Of a stretch of DNA of 64,000 nt, positions 11,977 through 23,346 are shown piece after piece; the first letter of the stretch is position 1; each line of letters begins with the position of its first letter. The translations under genes were made by a program, and so were the position numbers. The stretch covers positions 1-64,000 of the forward strand of contig JAMBUN010000064.1 in NCBI GenBank assembly GCA_030271035.1, read 5' to 3'. The notes beneath the pieces are model-generated. The model had not been told where the DNA came from. It made no database searches and saw nothing but the letters and a program-made list of their open reading frames with translations. The stretch comes from Microascus cirrosus (Eukaryota; Ascomycota; Sordariomycetes; Microascales; Microascaceae).

Positions 11977-14900
11977 ATGACCCGCCCCAAGGTTCCCGAC
12001 GACAAGCGCCAGAGAACGGCTCAAGCCTGTGACACGTGCAAGCGTCGTAAGCAAAAGGTAAGTGAGCTGTCAACCAGCACCACCGTTCATGTCACACCAT
12101 CCATCGCCCCTTTTACGTCTATCTACCCATCTTCCCGGTCAGCTCACGTCCTGAGCCATCTCTATACTGGGCCGGGGCCAAGGTGGTCCGCCAACAACTT
12201 TCGCGATAGAAGATGTCTATACGCGTTGTTCTACTGCCACCCATTCCATTGGCACACTTATCGTTGCTACCTCCAGAGGACCTGGTAGTGGACACCAGAG
12301 TCTCCTCGGCAATCACATAACAACGTGACCAAATACGCCTCTTCTGTTCGTTTTGTCCCCTATCTCGCGTTCTTGTTTATCGCACTTCGCCGACATTATT
12401 ATCCGGGAAACCACGAGTCTTACCCGGACGTTTGACCCGCCATCTTAGCATCACGGATGTTGAAAGTCTTCTGAGTATACTTCAACTTCCCACTTGTCAC
12501 TTCCTCACAATTCCCAGCAAGTGTTTCTGTCATATTCGTAAACATGGCGAAACACTCGGTGGGGATGAAACACATTCTACTTCCTTACCTCTTGTTCTCT
12601 ACATGTGTAGAAGTTGCACCGTGGGGTTCCGACTCCTGCTCACTGCCTCTGTCTGTGTGGTCAACCAGCGTCTGTCACTAGTATATGCCACCACAACACT
12701 CATTTCTGCAGTCTTTTTGTCCGCTTCCTTTACCTACTTGTCGTTTTGGTCAGTGACTCGGCACCACTCTTCTAGATGTTTTAGAAAGACTGCGGTATGC
12801 GGAGATGAGTTAGGAGACTGTTGCCCTTGATGGCGTATTTTCGACTGTTCTTATTGACCCTCTACGCTGAAGATCAACGCTGATGCTACCAGTGCAATGG
12901 AGAGTACCCATGCCAAGCTTGTGACAAGCGCCAGTCGGAGTGCACGTACGATTCTAGAAGTCCACTTGGCCAATCTCCACTACAAAAGAACTTCACGCCC
13001 TCTAAGCGCGGGTTTAGTCCCCCAACTCTTATAGGCGGACCGGTTCGGGCTCCTAAGAAACCGGCACTTGAGCGAGACCTGGCCCCAAAATCCGGAGCAG
13101 CAGATGGGCTGCTTCCGAAAACGGCGGATGGCGATCTGCTGAAACACCATGTCATAGCCAAAGGGCCCAAGCTACCTTCCGTTCCAGATCTCGACACGCA
13201 ACATAGCGCAACATCTGGAGCTGAAGATGAGGCCGAGGTGTATACGGAAACGAGGATGCTGCAGGCTCCCGATGGCCGGCCAAGTATATACCCTCTAGCA
13301 CATTTCTTTGTCCCGATCCTGCGGTGAAGCTGACGCTGACCTCCGCGCTTGTAGTATACTTAGGTGACTCTGCTCCCCTGTCGGGGCTGCAGCTACTTCG
13401 GGCGATAGTGGAGAACGCATTTGGGCAGTGTGATTTCACCACTGATCCTAGCCGCCACAAGATCATGGAGAACATTGTCGAGCTGTCGACCAACAATGAA
13501 CTTCCGGGCGTGTTTCCGTCGCTACCGGCGTCAAACGCCCTTATCGAATCCTTCTTCACCAATGTCAGACACCGCCATGTCCGCAATACTTTTGGCTGCC
13601 AACTAACGAGTATGTTCTCTATCAGACGCATGGCCTCGTCGACTTGTTCAACCGGGCCGACTTTGAACGGGCGGCTGTTGCAAGTTTGAACGAACCATTC
13701 ATCGCGAAGCCGAAACTTCTCTGTCTAATGTACCTTACGTTTGCTATCGGCCTCACCCTAGCGACTCCAAGACAACGAAGCAAAGAGGCTGAAGTCATCG
13801 GGCGCCTCCGGCAAACCGGCTTCGATGTTGCCGAGAACTTCTTCAGAAACACCAGGCGGATCGTGGATCCCCTGACGATCCAGGAGAATGCCGACTTCTG
13901 GTCTGTCCAGGTCCTGTATCTAATGTCTATCTACATGTTATCTATATCGCGGCGCAATGCCGCGCATTCTTACCTGGGTAGAGTTCTCCGGCCTTTTTTA
14001 CCCCCTTATCTTAGCATAGGATCTCCCACCGCTACCTTCAGTTCTAACATGTCTCGCATGCTAGGCATGGCCATACAGTCGGCATTTGCGTTAGGTCTTC
14101 ATCGAGGCAAGGAGACGCACGTAATATTTCCCCTCGACGAGCAAGCTGTTCGGCGGAACGTCTGGAGGAGTCTATTTGTCTTGGACCGGTTCCTTGCTGC
14201 TGCCCTGGGTCGCCCAACACTGATTACCGAGGACGATTGCTCCGACGATTCCCTAGACGGTCCCGGTGATCCCGGCCCCCCTGCAGCAAAGATAACATCG
14301 AGCCTCAGCGTCGCCGTCGAGATCTCCAAGGTTATTGGTCGTATATTGCAGAATATTTACTCTACCAGGCGGGTCTCTGTAAAGCTGGGGCAAAGGTTTG
14401 CCGCAGACTGCAACGGTCTCGAAGGCTTCCTCCGAGAGGAACTGTCATGGGAACGAGCGATAGATCCCGCAACACCGGCAACCCATGCTGTCTCTATTCT
14501 CCACCTAAACCTGTACTACTGCCACGCCGTCGTCCTCTACACCCGGCCCTTCTTCCTGTTCCTGCTTAAGAAGGATCAGGTTGATGGCGTACCGCTAGCA
14601 CGCTTTAGTACTCGGATACAGAAGTTCTCGAAAACCTGCGTGAAGATCTCAGAGCATACAGTCGGGCTGGTGCATGGGGCATTCACGGCTAGGTACCTTC
14701 CTCGGCGGAATCCGTTTGTTACGTGAGTCTATCTCCGCATTAACCTGCTTTCTTTCCTATGTGAACTTTGGGTTAGCTAATTTCCTTGAAGCCATTTCCT
14801 CTTCGCTGCAGCGCTCATTATTCTTGGGAATGAGTTCGCCGGTTTGCACGCCAACTCGGAGTACCGCACGCAGATATCTAAGATCCTCGCCGTTACAAAG

Positions 14901-15566
14901 TACTGCGCTAAGACAGATCCGCAAGCGGACCGTCTCGTGTACATCCTAATGACCTTTAACGACGTTGTTACCCGGAGGCGGCAGAACCAGGTGGAATCAG
15001 AGCAGTCCAAGAGTCTGGCTTATTCGCTGTCCCCGGAGGAAACCCAGGGTAGCAGCCGGCCCCTATCAAGCACGACGGGGCGCCACCCCAGTGACGCCGC
15101 GTTCTCGGATGTTTCTCAGCAGCGCACCAGCATTACCAGCACAGGGTCTACGATACCTCCTGTCAGCACTGCTGCTGGAACGGCATACACGAGCACGATG
15201 CCGATGGTTTCGGAGACTGGTTTCCAGCCAGGGGCCCTCATTGGCACTTCTCCTATGAGTTCCAACAGCTACTCTCAGCACACAGTAGATGGAATGTCGG
15301 GAAGGCGCACGAGCGACGTCCACACCCCCGCTGGAGACGACGAGGTGCACCTAGAGCAGCTGTGGCGAGGTCCCCATTGTGACGCTTCGGCAGGCGTGCC
15401 GCTCTTCCAATCGCTCACCGATGTTCCCAGTACGCAAGATAGACCCGATATGGGCTCTTTTGGGGTCTACTCGCGCTTTATTCACGGCACGGACCCGGCG
15501 AGCGGGGCAGGGGCTGGAGGGTCCGGGATTCCGCTGTTCCTGCAATCTCTCCTAAACCCTACTTGA
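11977..15566 (+). CDS. Zn(II)2Cys6 fungal transcription factor
   Basis: Six exons fit one frame: 11977-12057, 12893-13283, 13355-13563, 13626-13977, 14065-14722 and 14792-15566, giving 821 residues. Residues 18-45 hold the binuclear zinc cluster, with spacing CX2CX6C then CX5CX2CX6C. The 835-base first intron falls exactly between the second and third cysteines. A linker of about 100 residues rich in K, P and S follows, then the middle fungal-specific domain, recognisable from phrases such as AYLGMA-type SYLGMAIQSAFALGLHR and RRNVWRSLFVLDR. The C-terminal 200 residues are S/T/G-rich. The third exon border at 13977/14065 removes an 87-base in-frame insert. The gene converges on an intradiol dioxygenase 311 bases away, so it may control aromatic-acid breakdown; this is inferred from position only. 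Confidence 0.9.
12058..12892 (+). other. 835-base intron inside the zinc-cluster codons
   Basis: Begins GTAAGT and ends CTACCAG. It is much longer than the other introns in this window (48-200 bases). Read through, it adds 77 codons and then a stop at 12286, so unspliced RNA would encode only half a zinc cluster. No gene is recognised inside it. Confidence 0.8.
13978..14064 (+). other. In-frame 87-base intron with no stop codon
   Basis: Donor GTAGAG and acceptor ATGCTAG remove 29 codons between SYLG and MAIQS, restoring the usual wording of the fungal transcription-factor domain. Because the length is a multiple of three and no stop lies inside, retaining it would give a longer, complete protein. 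Confidence 0.7.
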
Positions 15567-15877
15567 GGAGGCTCATCGCGTCGGAGTGCGGAGTTTTTGG
15601 AAGGGTGCTATGTAGACGGCTTGATTGGGCATTTGGTTTTGTATACATATATGTTGTCAATTTTGAGTCGTAAGAATGGAGCTGGGACGACGTGCGCGAT
15701 CCTCTCCATCCGTGGGATTTGCATACGTGTGTGCTGTCGTGAGTTGACCCGCACGCATGGTTCCTTGATTACCGTAAATCGTTCATATGTATGTACTTGA
15801 TGATCTAGGGACTTAGGAACTAGCATCACATATCATTTATATCATGCTGGACTGAAGCCACTTGGGTCCAATCAACC
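15567..15877. other. Tail-to-tail gap, 311 bases
   Basis: Lies between the convergent stop codons of the zinc-cluster regulator and the dioxygenase gene. It should contain both 3' ends; AT-rich runs occur near 15,640-15,660 and 15,820-15,845. Nothing else is recognised. Confidence 0.7.
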
Positions 15878-16857
15878 TCACGACTCCGAGAGCACAAAGT
15901 CATACTTCAGCGTCCACCTCGCCGCCGGATCCCCCTCCCTAGCCTTAAACTTCACCACCAGATCCCTCTTGACTGCAAAGACCGAGTCTTTTCCGAGATA
16001 CTCGCACTCGGCGTCAAACAGCTGAGTCGTGAGATCTTCGTACCCTTCTGCCTGAATAATGACGTGAATGTGCGCTGGCCGCCACGGTGAACGGTCTAGC
16101 AACTTCAACAGGTCGCCGCCGGGCCCGTCATACGGAATAGGGTAGGCCGCAGGGCGGAGGCAGTACAGACTAAATTTGCCCTCTGAGTCTGTCTTGAAGC
16201 GGCCACGTAGGTTGTAGTCTGGCTGCGCCTCGTCCTGCTGCTCATACATCCCGTTTGGCGCCGTGTGCCAGATGTGAAGCATGGCGCCCGCGATGGGGTT
16301 GCCGCTAGTAGTGAGGACGCGCCCCGAGAAGTAGGTCAGGGAGGGTGCGTGCGCCGGGTTCGGGGACACAATGGAGGAGCCGGTGGGAAGGACGGGGGCG
16401 TTTGGCCGGTAGAACGGGCCGAGGATGGCAGAGGGGGTAGTGGTTGCTTTCGAGGAGGTGATTTCGTCAACGAGGGACTCGAGGCCTAGGATGTCGCAGA
16501 CGAGTTGTGTTTCGTTGCGTTTGCTGTCGGACATTTGGCCAGCAGCATTTATCTAATCCAATTAGAGATTTTTCTTTTCCTCTACGCGGTACTGGCAAAG
16601 GGGAATGAATGGGCGCTCACGAAGTCGACCGCGGCACTCCACTCCGCCACAGTGAGGTCTACCTCGCGCGCGAAGTCATGCAGGTGCCGAAGGAGGGAAG
16701 GCATGATCTCTGCAACGCGCGGGTGGGCCTTCGGCCCTGTGGCGGAGATGACGCGGTCTGTGAAGGTGGGGTCGTATGCCGGCTTTGTTTTTGGCTTCGA
16801 GGCAGATCCGTTGGGAGCGCCGTTTAGTCCCCCATTGGGGTTGCTGTTGGCGGGCAT
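15878..16857 (-). CDS. Intradiol ring-cleavage dioxygenase (hydroxyquinol/catechol 1,2-dioxygenase type)
   Basis: Two exons, 16857-16621 and 16552-15878, with a 68-base intron; 303 residues. The N-terminal 100 residues form the helical dimerisation part (FTDRVISATGPKAHPRV..., then the W...AVDFINAAGQ region). The catalytic beta-sandwich carries all four expected non-haem Fe(III) ligands: Tyr182 in GMYEQ, Tyr216 in AAYPIPYDGPGG, and His240 and His242 in RPAHIH. Enzymes of this family insert O2 between two neighbouring ring hydroxyls to give muconate or maleylacetate. N-terminal layout and length favour the hydroxyquinol group, but catechol is not excluded. There is no signal peptide, so it should be cytosolic. 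Confidence 0.93.
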
Positions 16858-19460
16858 TCTGACCTAGGCGCTTAGAAAGGAGTCCAGATGGGGATGACGT
16901 TGGGCGCACTGGGGTAGAGGCGGGGCTAGGCGGGTCTAGAGGGAAAGTCACTGCGGAGATGGAACTGAGTTTGAGGGTCCAAGGTTGGCTCTGGACATAT
17001 CCGCTTGGCGGCAGAGGGAAGACGTTTTAGTGGCATGAGAGAGAATGATGTGCAACGAGGAAGGAGCTTTCCGGAATATGCGCCGCATTGGGTCCAACGC
17101 ATGACTTATAAACTTCCAGGGCTTGCGCCGGCGCTTCATGAATCACCGTGAGTGAAACAGCCAAGCACTAAGAGAGCCATGGCACACACCGATGCGCGAG
17201 ACAAGCCCTATTCTCATCTGACACAGAAACAAGCGAGCTTATACAGCAAAACCTTTGGTACCGAAAGTGTCATAGTGGAGGCTTCTTGCAGGGAACATGG
17301 CGGCGGGACCATACGGCGGTAAGCTGATGCCGAGCACAGAGCCAGCCAACCGGATCCGCGCACACGGTCGAGCCCGATCAACTGCCGGTCAATCTCGCCC
17401 AGCGGGTGTTCCAAGAAAGGAAACAAGAAGAACATTCTTGGTTTCGAGTCCTGTGATTGGGGCGGCAGTTGTGCAGAGGATCTACAGGGCGGCGACGGGT
17501 TTGTCGCTGTAAGAGCCAACAGGCCTTGCATTGTTCTGTCTTTCCAGAAACAGTGGTTTGGTGCGCTGGCTCTCAACCACACTTCTTACTAGCCTTGAGA
17601 GTACATGGCTGCCGTGGGCTCAACAAGGCGGGTACCCGGGTTCCTGTGGCGGATGCGGATGCGAGGACCCGGCCGAGCAACATTGACAGGCGCATCTTCG
17701 CGCGTGGAAGGGTGAAAACACAAGACCGGTGGGAAACGTTCCCCCGAGTCGGCTTCTTGTTCCTTTCCCCCCGTATACTTAATAATAATGTTGGTATATG
17801 TATACAGTAGTTCGGTTTGCCTTTCGCTTATTGGCGCCGCGAGCGGTCTCGACCCAGGTCTTCGTGGTATCTGCGTGTAAGCCACGAAACTCTCGTGGGT
17901 ATTGGGTGGTGGCCTACTTGATATTGCCGTATTCGTAGGAGAAGGTCTTGTCACATGAAGTGACATCCCCTCTTGTAGGTCTCCGCCTTGCAACCCGAGT
18001 GCCAGGTCGGATTTTTGGCCGCTGGGCGGCGATAAGCTTTGCCCCACTTACACCACTTTGACGTGGGTGATCGCTGTGCTTCGAAACCAACCACTCTGAC
18101 TCATCCTTGTGTATAATACATATTATTATGCCCTTTTGAGCTCTACAAGGCCCAGGAAAGAAGCCCGCGCTGTGAAGCCATGGGCGTCAAAGACATGTTC
18201 TCCGTGAGCGGAGCGGCATGTGGGGGTAGCCGGCCGAACCGGGACGGGGCCTTTCGGCGAATACCCGATTGGCCACACCGGTCTGATAGCCCGCGTCGCA
18301 CCGGCAGGAATCCCGACCCCATTTCTTCGAACGGAAAGGCGAAGATCTCAATCATTCCGAGAATACTGTCTGTTAGGTGATAGTGGGATACAAGGCGATT
18401 GAGTTCTAATCATGTTGACGTACCCCGAGGCGACGAGGAGTGGAACCCTTTAGCAGAAGTTGACAGTTCCCTGAATATTCCACGGCCAGCCCAAGGAACG
18501 TTGCCGTTCGGGGAGATCTTTTGTTTCAGGAACTTCTGAATCGGGACCGGGGTTGTGTGAGAACGTGTTGCTAGCCTTGGTTTGATGCGAGGCGCCCCGA
18601 GCGGCTCTGGAAAAGGAGACTGGGTAACATTGGACGTCAAATCAACCGAGTTTTGGGTCCAGCATGCTCGGATATTTTTTTGGCCGTATAGCTGGAACAG
18701 AGGCCACTGTGGGGTGACTGCCGACCAGAGTTGGGCGACTATCCTCTCCTAACTTATATACAATTATTTTTGTCAAGTATAACCCACCGTTTCCCAACCG
18801 AAGAGACGACCGCGAAAAGTAAAGATTCGCCATGGAACGACAACCACCATAAACTGGGCCGAATCATCCAAGGCCACAAGACCAGAAAGCATGGTGGGCT
18901 TTCACCCCCGGCACCCATCAGATCCCGTCAAGCTTCCACACGACCGACAACCCCGACTCGGGACTTCGGACTGTTCCATCGCCCCTCATGGCCGATCCAT
19001 TTCACCACACACTCTGGTAGCCACTCGGGCATTTCACGGCGCACGTTCTATCGACAATCCCGGTTATGGAGGTCTCGGCCGCTTCTTGAACGTTGTATCA
19101 TATCAGACGCCGGTGTTACCTTGACAGACATGATGGCGACAGATTTCGGTCGACAAGATAGGGTTCTGGCTACGTTCAAGGAGCCCGATGAGAACCTGGT
19201 ATGTGGGTAACACTTCTAGCTCGGTGATTAACGCTGCAGCCGCTCTCGTTCCTGCCCGCGGAGACCGAGGACCGCGTTGTACCAACAGGAAAGCCTGGAC
19301 ATATACCGATCTTGGTCATACACCTGCACGTCTGACTATTATCCCAACTTGTTCAAAATCTCTATTCAAAATGCCTCTTTTCAAACACCCAGAACGCCCA
19401 GCGCGACGTCTCCCAAAACCCCCACAGCTCGCATCGCTCCGACCGATTCTCTTAGGCCCT
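16858..19460. other. Stretch with no gene recognised, 2.6 kb
   Basis: The left end is the promoter side of the dioxygenase gene. Open frames (for example 17589-18047 minus and 18731-19210 plus) start at doubtful codons, have no family features and overlap frames on other strands. A short AT-rich piece with repeated TATA-like words lies at about 17,775-17,810. I see no RNA gene. Confidence 0.5.
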
Positions 19461-22184
19461 TTACCACGTCTCCGGGCCAAATGTCTCACCCTCCTTGACC
19501 CTCTTTAGCACGGCCTCCCCCTTGAAGTCTAGCGTCCCGCCAACAATATCGTTTCCCCACCAGCTCGGCGCCCCGACCCCCCTCAGCGTAAACGCAAAGA
19601 AAACTACTAGAGTCGCCAGCGCAAGCCCCAGGTCCAGTCCTGAGCTCGTCAAGAAGTTAAGTCGCGACCACCAACCAGGGTAGCTGTTACGGATGCGGTA
19701 CTGGAAGAGGTAGCCAACTGCACCCCAGGTGAGATAGTTGAGGGGGCTGGCTGGAGGGATCATGCCAGCGCCGCCGAGGATGAGGGGAGCCATTAGGTGT
19801 TTTAGGGGAGAATGAGGGTAGCGCTTTGACAGATAATAGAGGACAATTGGAAGGGCAATTCCGAGGGGGAAGAAGAGGAAGAGGACGGAGTAGACTTGGC
19901 CGGGAGAGAACATGCGGGCGGGGCCGATAAGGCCCCAGATGACGGAGGCTACTGCCGTTAGCCTACATCCATTTCCCAGCTGGATTGTAGATGTTCACGA
20001 TTCGCAGAGTGAGAGACGAGATAAACGGGTCACGGGACGTACCGGCAAAGAAGACGCGCCCACCAGGACATGTAAATCGCTCTGGCTGCTCGACCGTGCA
20101 CACGCCGTCGATGCTAGACAGCGCAGCGTTGAGCACGACTATCTGCACGAAGCAAGAGACGGTGGTGGATATGACCTGGGCGAGGAACATGGTGCGCGGC
20201 GGGATCTTCATGTAGTGGCCGAACTTGAGGTCGGCGACAAAGTTGAGGGCCTGGGACATGGTAATGTAGCCGAATGTTTTAAAACTGGGGTTGTTAATCC
20301 TGGAACCTGGCTTTATTTGTTCGGGCTGATAAGAGGGCGAGTGACTCACATCATTAGTGCCAAGGGTCGACCGGGCTGAATGTATCCGTAGACGAACTCA
20401 GTCAGGACGTTCAGTCCGATCTGGTTGTTCGTGATGGCCTGGATAATCCCGATGGGCAGCGAGAAGCTAAAGGAGATGAATATGGCCAAGAAAAAGGCCC
20501 ACCACGCAAGGTTCGTCTGGTACGCCAAAACGGTGTAGGATCCCATGCATAGCATCTAAACCAAATTCATATTAGCATTAGTTTCCCGCGTCATTCACCT
20601 CGTAACGTACCAGCACAAACAGCGTCATGTACCACCATGAAGGCGCCTCAGGATACCGCCTCATCATCTTCATATGTACATCAGGCTTCTCACGTGTGCT
20701 AGAGCGCCATTGCCTCAGAATATGCTCTCCGTGGTGCAGGTAAGTGTACACCACCAGCGATGCGATGGCGGCGAACGAAAGGCCGTAGGACATGGCGAAA
20801 GTGGTGCTGATGAAGAGGGGCGAGTAGTTGGCATAGGCTTCAGCGTCAAGAGTGAAGTTGGAGCTGAGGATGCGCGTGGTGTTGTACTTTTGGCCCGTGT
20901 TATCATAAGTGTCGGCGTCGCTGATAGGGAGGTAAGGACCATAGAGAAGGCCACTGTAGTGGACTAGTGAGGTGGTGAATATGTAGAAGGCAACGACGCC
21001 GATGAGTACATTTGCAATTGCATGCCTGTGGGGTCAGCCTTGAAGTCGCGTTCTCGGAAGTAGAGGCTAGGGACATACCATGGGGGAATGAGGGGCGACC
21101 CCACGAAGCCGGCTACTTGAGTCCAATCAAAGGTAATGGGGAGGATTGAGAGCCCTGTTACGCCGCCGAAGAGCTGATTGACAACCACGTTGTCCGGAGC
21201 GAGCCATGTGGGGAAGGCAAAAACGGAGAGGAATTTGGCGAAGTGACCCGGAATGAAGTAGTACAGGAACGCCCCTAGAGTTACTAGGCCAAACCACTTA
21301 TACCGGGGCATGTTTCCGCCGAACACCCTCGGATCAGGCCGGTCGTTCTGCTCATACATGGCGTTCATAAGCGTCACCGAGACCAACGTCCCCGGCCAGA
21401 TCATCGACGCCGGATATACCAAGAACTTCCTCATGATTCCCGCAATGCCGTACCCAACGGACTGAGTGGAGATGGTGAGCATCAGCTGAAACGGGATCCC
21501 AAAGTCCTGCTTGTAGAATATCAGCTGCGCAAGGATGATGTCTGTGGCATACGCAACGCTAAACGACACGCTCGCCATCACAACGATGATGCCATGCTCC
21601 TTCACGTTGAACGGGCCAGGGTTAAGCGACCATCGATACCCAAAGGTGGTGAATTGCTTGCTCGGCATGACACGCGCCCAGGCATGACCGAGTGGGTAGG
21701 CGACGACCTGGGCGATGAGGGAGCCGATGGCGATAGACGGCTGGCGAAGGGAGAAGAGGGTGTTCATAGAGGCGCCGACAACGACGAGCGAGAGACCGAT
21801 GGTCCATGCGCGGACGGTGTTGCAGGGTAGGTCTTGGTCGTAGTTGCGAACGGCGGCGCGGACTTCTGGATAAGGGGAGTCTTCTTCTTCAGGCTCGGAA
21901 TCGAAGCCCAGGGATTTTAGTTCGATGTCCTCGGTGGATGCCCGCCCGGGAATGTCGGGACCACCTAGGGGGTCTAGAAGGCGTTCGTGTTCCGAGACGT
22001 CACCGTCCTCGCTATTACGGACAGCATCGTCGTCCCATTGAGAAGGACCGGCATTCAAGTCACCTTCGGCACTGACTCTTCGCTTGAGGTGAGTGGCTGA
22101 CGATGCCCAGGGCGGTTTGACGTCACCAGCGAGGGTGGATTCGGAGGCCGTGCTTGATGACCCGCCATCGTGGGGGCGAGACAT
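19461..22184 (-). CDS. OPT-family oligopeptide transporter
   Basis: Five exons: 22184-21079, 21025-20611, 20555-20350, 20284-20043 and 19948-19461; introns are 53, 55, 65 and 94 bases; 818 residues. The first 125 residues are soluble and acidic (DDD, EPEEED, phosphorylatable serines). About 14-16 hydrophobic segments follow. Family landmarks include SLRQPSIAIGSLIAQVVAYP near the start of the membrane part, NPGPFNVKEH, the ISTQSVGYGIAG helix, FGYITMSQALNF and, near the end, SVIWGLIGPARMFSPGQVY. OPT proteins carry short peptides, glutathione or metal chelates inward with protons across plasma or vacuolar membranes; the substrate here is unknown. The fourth acceptor was chosen because it restores the conserved SVIWG reading. 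Confidence 0.92.
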
Positions 22185-23346
22185 GGCAGGGCTTGAAGGT
22201 GCGGTGAGGTATCAGGAAATGGTGACACCGAGAATGCTGATCATTTGGGCGGCCGGGTTGACGTACGGCTCGAGATGAATTGGTCTGGTGCCAGATGGAT
22301 GAAGTGAAATCGGCGGGGTTGCGCCGATGATGAAGTACCGGGTCCTCTGAGGTGAGCTGGAGCTACCAGAGTGGCAGAAGGACTAGATAGGTGAGACGGA
22401 AGCGATGCCCGTGTGTGGTTCGTCGTTGGAATCTCGTCTTTGGTCAGTATGTGAGCTGGAGCTCCTCCAGTGAGGCACAAGCTCGCCACCCAGAAAGACG
22501 TTTAGATAAGAACAAGTAGAGAGAAATAGTGCAACACCAGATCAGAAAAGTCAGTCGAGAGGGAACAGACTGAAAAGAAACTCAAGTTCTTTAGCGGAAT
22601 GAATTGGAGTAAGTCATCGACGAAAGCGGGACGATGAGAAGATGAACTAAAACCAAGTTTCGAGCTTATCAATCAGGCGTCGTCGTCGCCAGACGCCAAA
22701 TAGGACGGGCAACTCAGTGACAAACTGGGGTAACTTTGGTTGGCTGATGAGTTCTCGCGTCAGCATAGAAAGACGAAAGCGACCGAGCTTAGATATGCAA
22801 AGATAGCTAGCTAGCCGCGGGGACAATTCTAGCCTCGTCGTAGTTGAGTAGTTTTGCGTGGAGGAGACTCGGGGGGTTGAAACGTGTCAGCTCGGAGCAC
22901 GGGAGATGCCGATGGCTGTGCGCGAAAACATCGTGTGTCAGCGAAACCCGCATACTTCCTTCCCCACGATCGCAAAACGACCGCGACGAACCCTGCACCC
23001 ATATTTACAGTAGAAAGCTGACCCAGACATAAATTGAGCAGCTCGCGCCGGTTTTCAGCGTTGATATTTGAGTCAGATTATATCCTCAAACCATACATTT
23101 GTCTTTTTTTCCCTTCCTCGTTTGGGCCCATTGCGCTGTCCGACCGAGATTGATGTAAGACGGAGGGACTCTTGCGGTCCGGCTCTTCAGAACCGAGCAT
23201 CACCAGGCGCGTCCCTACAGGAGATCGAATAAAGTATGAATATCACAGAACTCGTGATGATTTGATTATGTGCCTTGCGGCAGATGCATCCTCTACCGGG
23301 AGCCCCTTTACCTACAACAGTCTCCTAGGAGTCTTACATAACCTCC
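22185..23346. promoter_or_regulatory. Upstream flank of the OPT gene and 3' flank of cem1
   Basis: 1,162 bases. Because the OPT gene reads leftward from 22184, this holds its promoter and leader. The right end (about 23,100-23,346) is the 3' flank of cem1. The A/G-rich tract at roughly 22,490-22,640 (polypyrimidine on the transcribed strand) is typical of fungal promoters. No coding region is supported. Confidence 0.55.

Noticed and set aside
14811..14843. Acceptor at 14809-14810 (CTGCAG) for the last exon of the zinc-cluster regulator
   Set aside because: It puts the downstream sequence out of frame; the acceptor ending at 14791 restores the frame and the HFLFAAALIILGNEF reading.
17589..18047. 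152-residue minus-strand open frame
   Set aside because: Composition is that of a chance frame and there is no conserved-looking segment.
18731..19210. 159-residue plus-strand frame
   Set aside because: Begins at a non-ATG codon and reads as low-information R/S/H/P-rich sequence.
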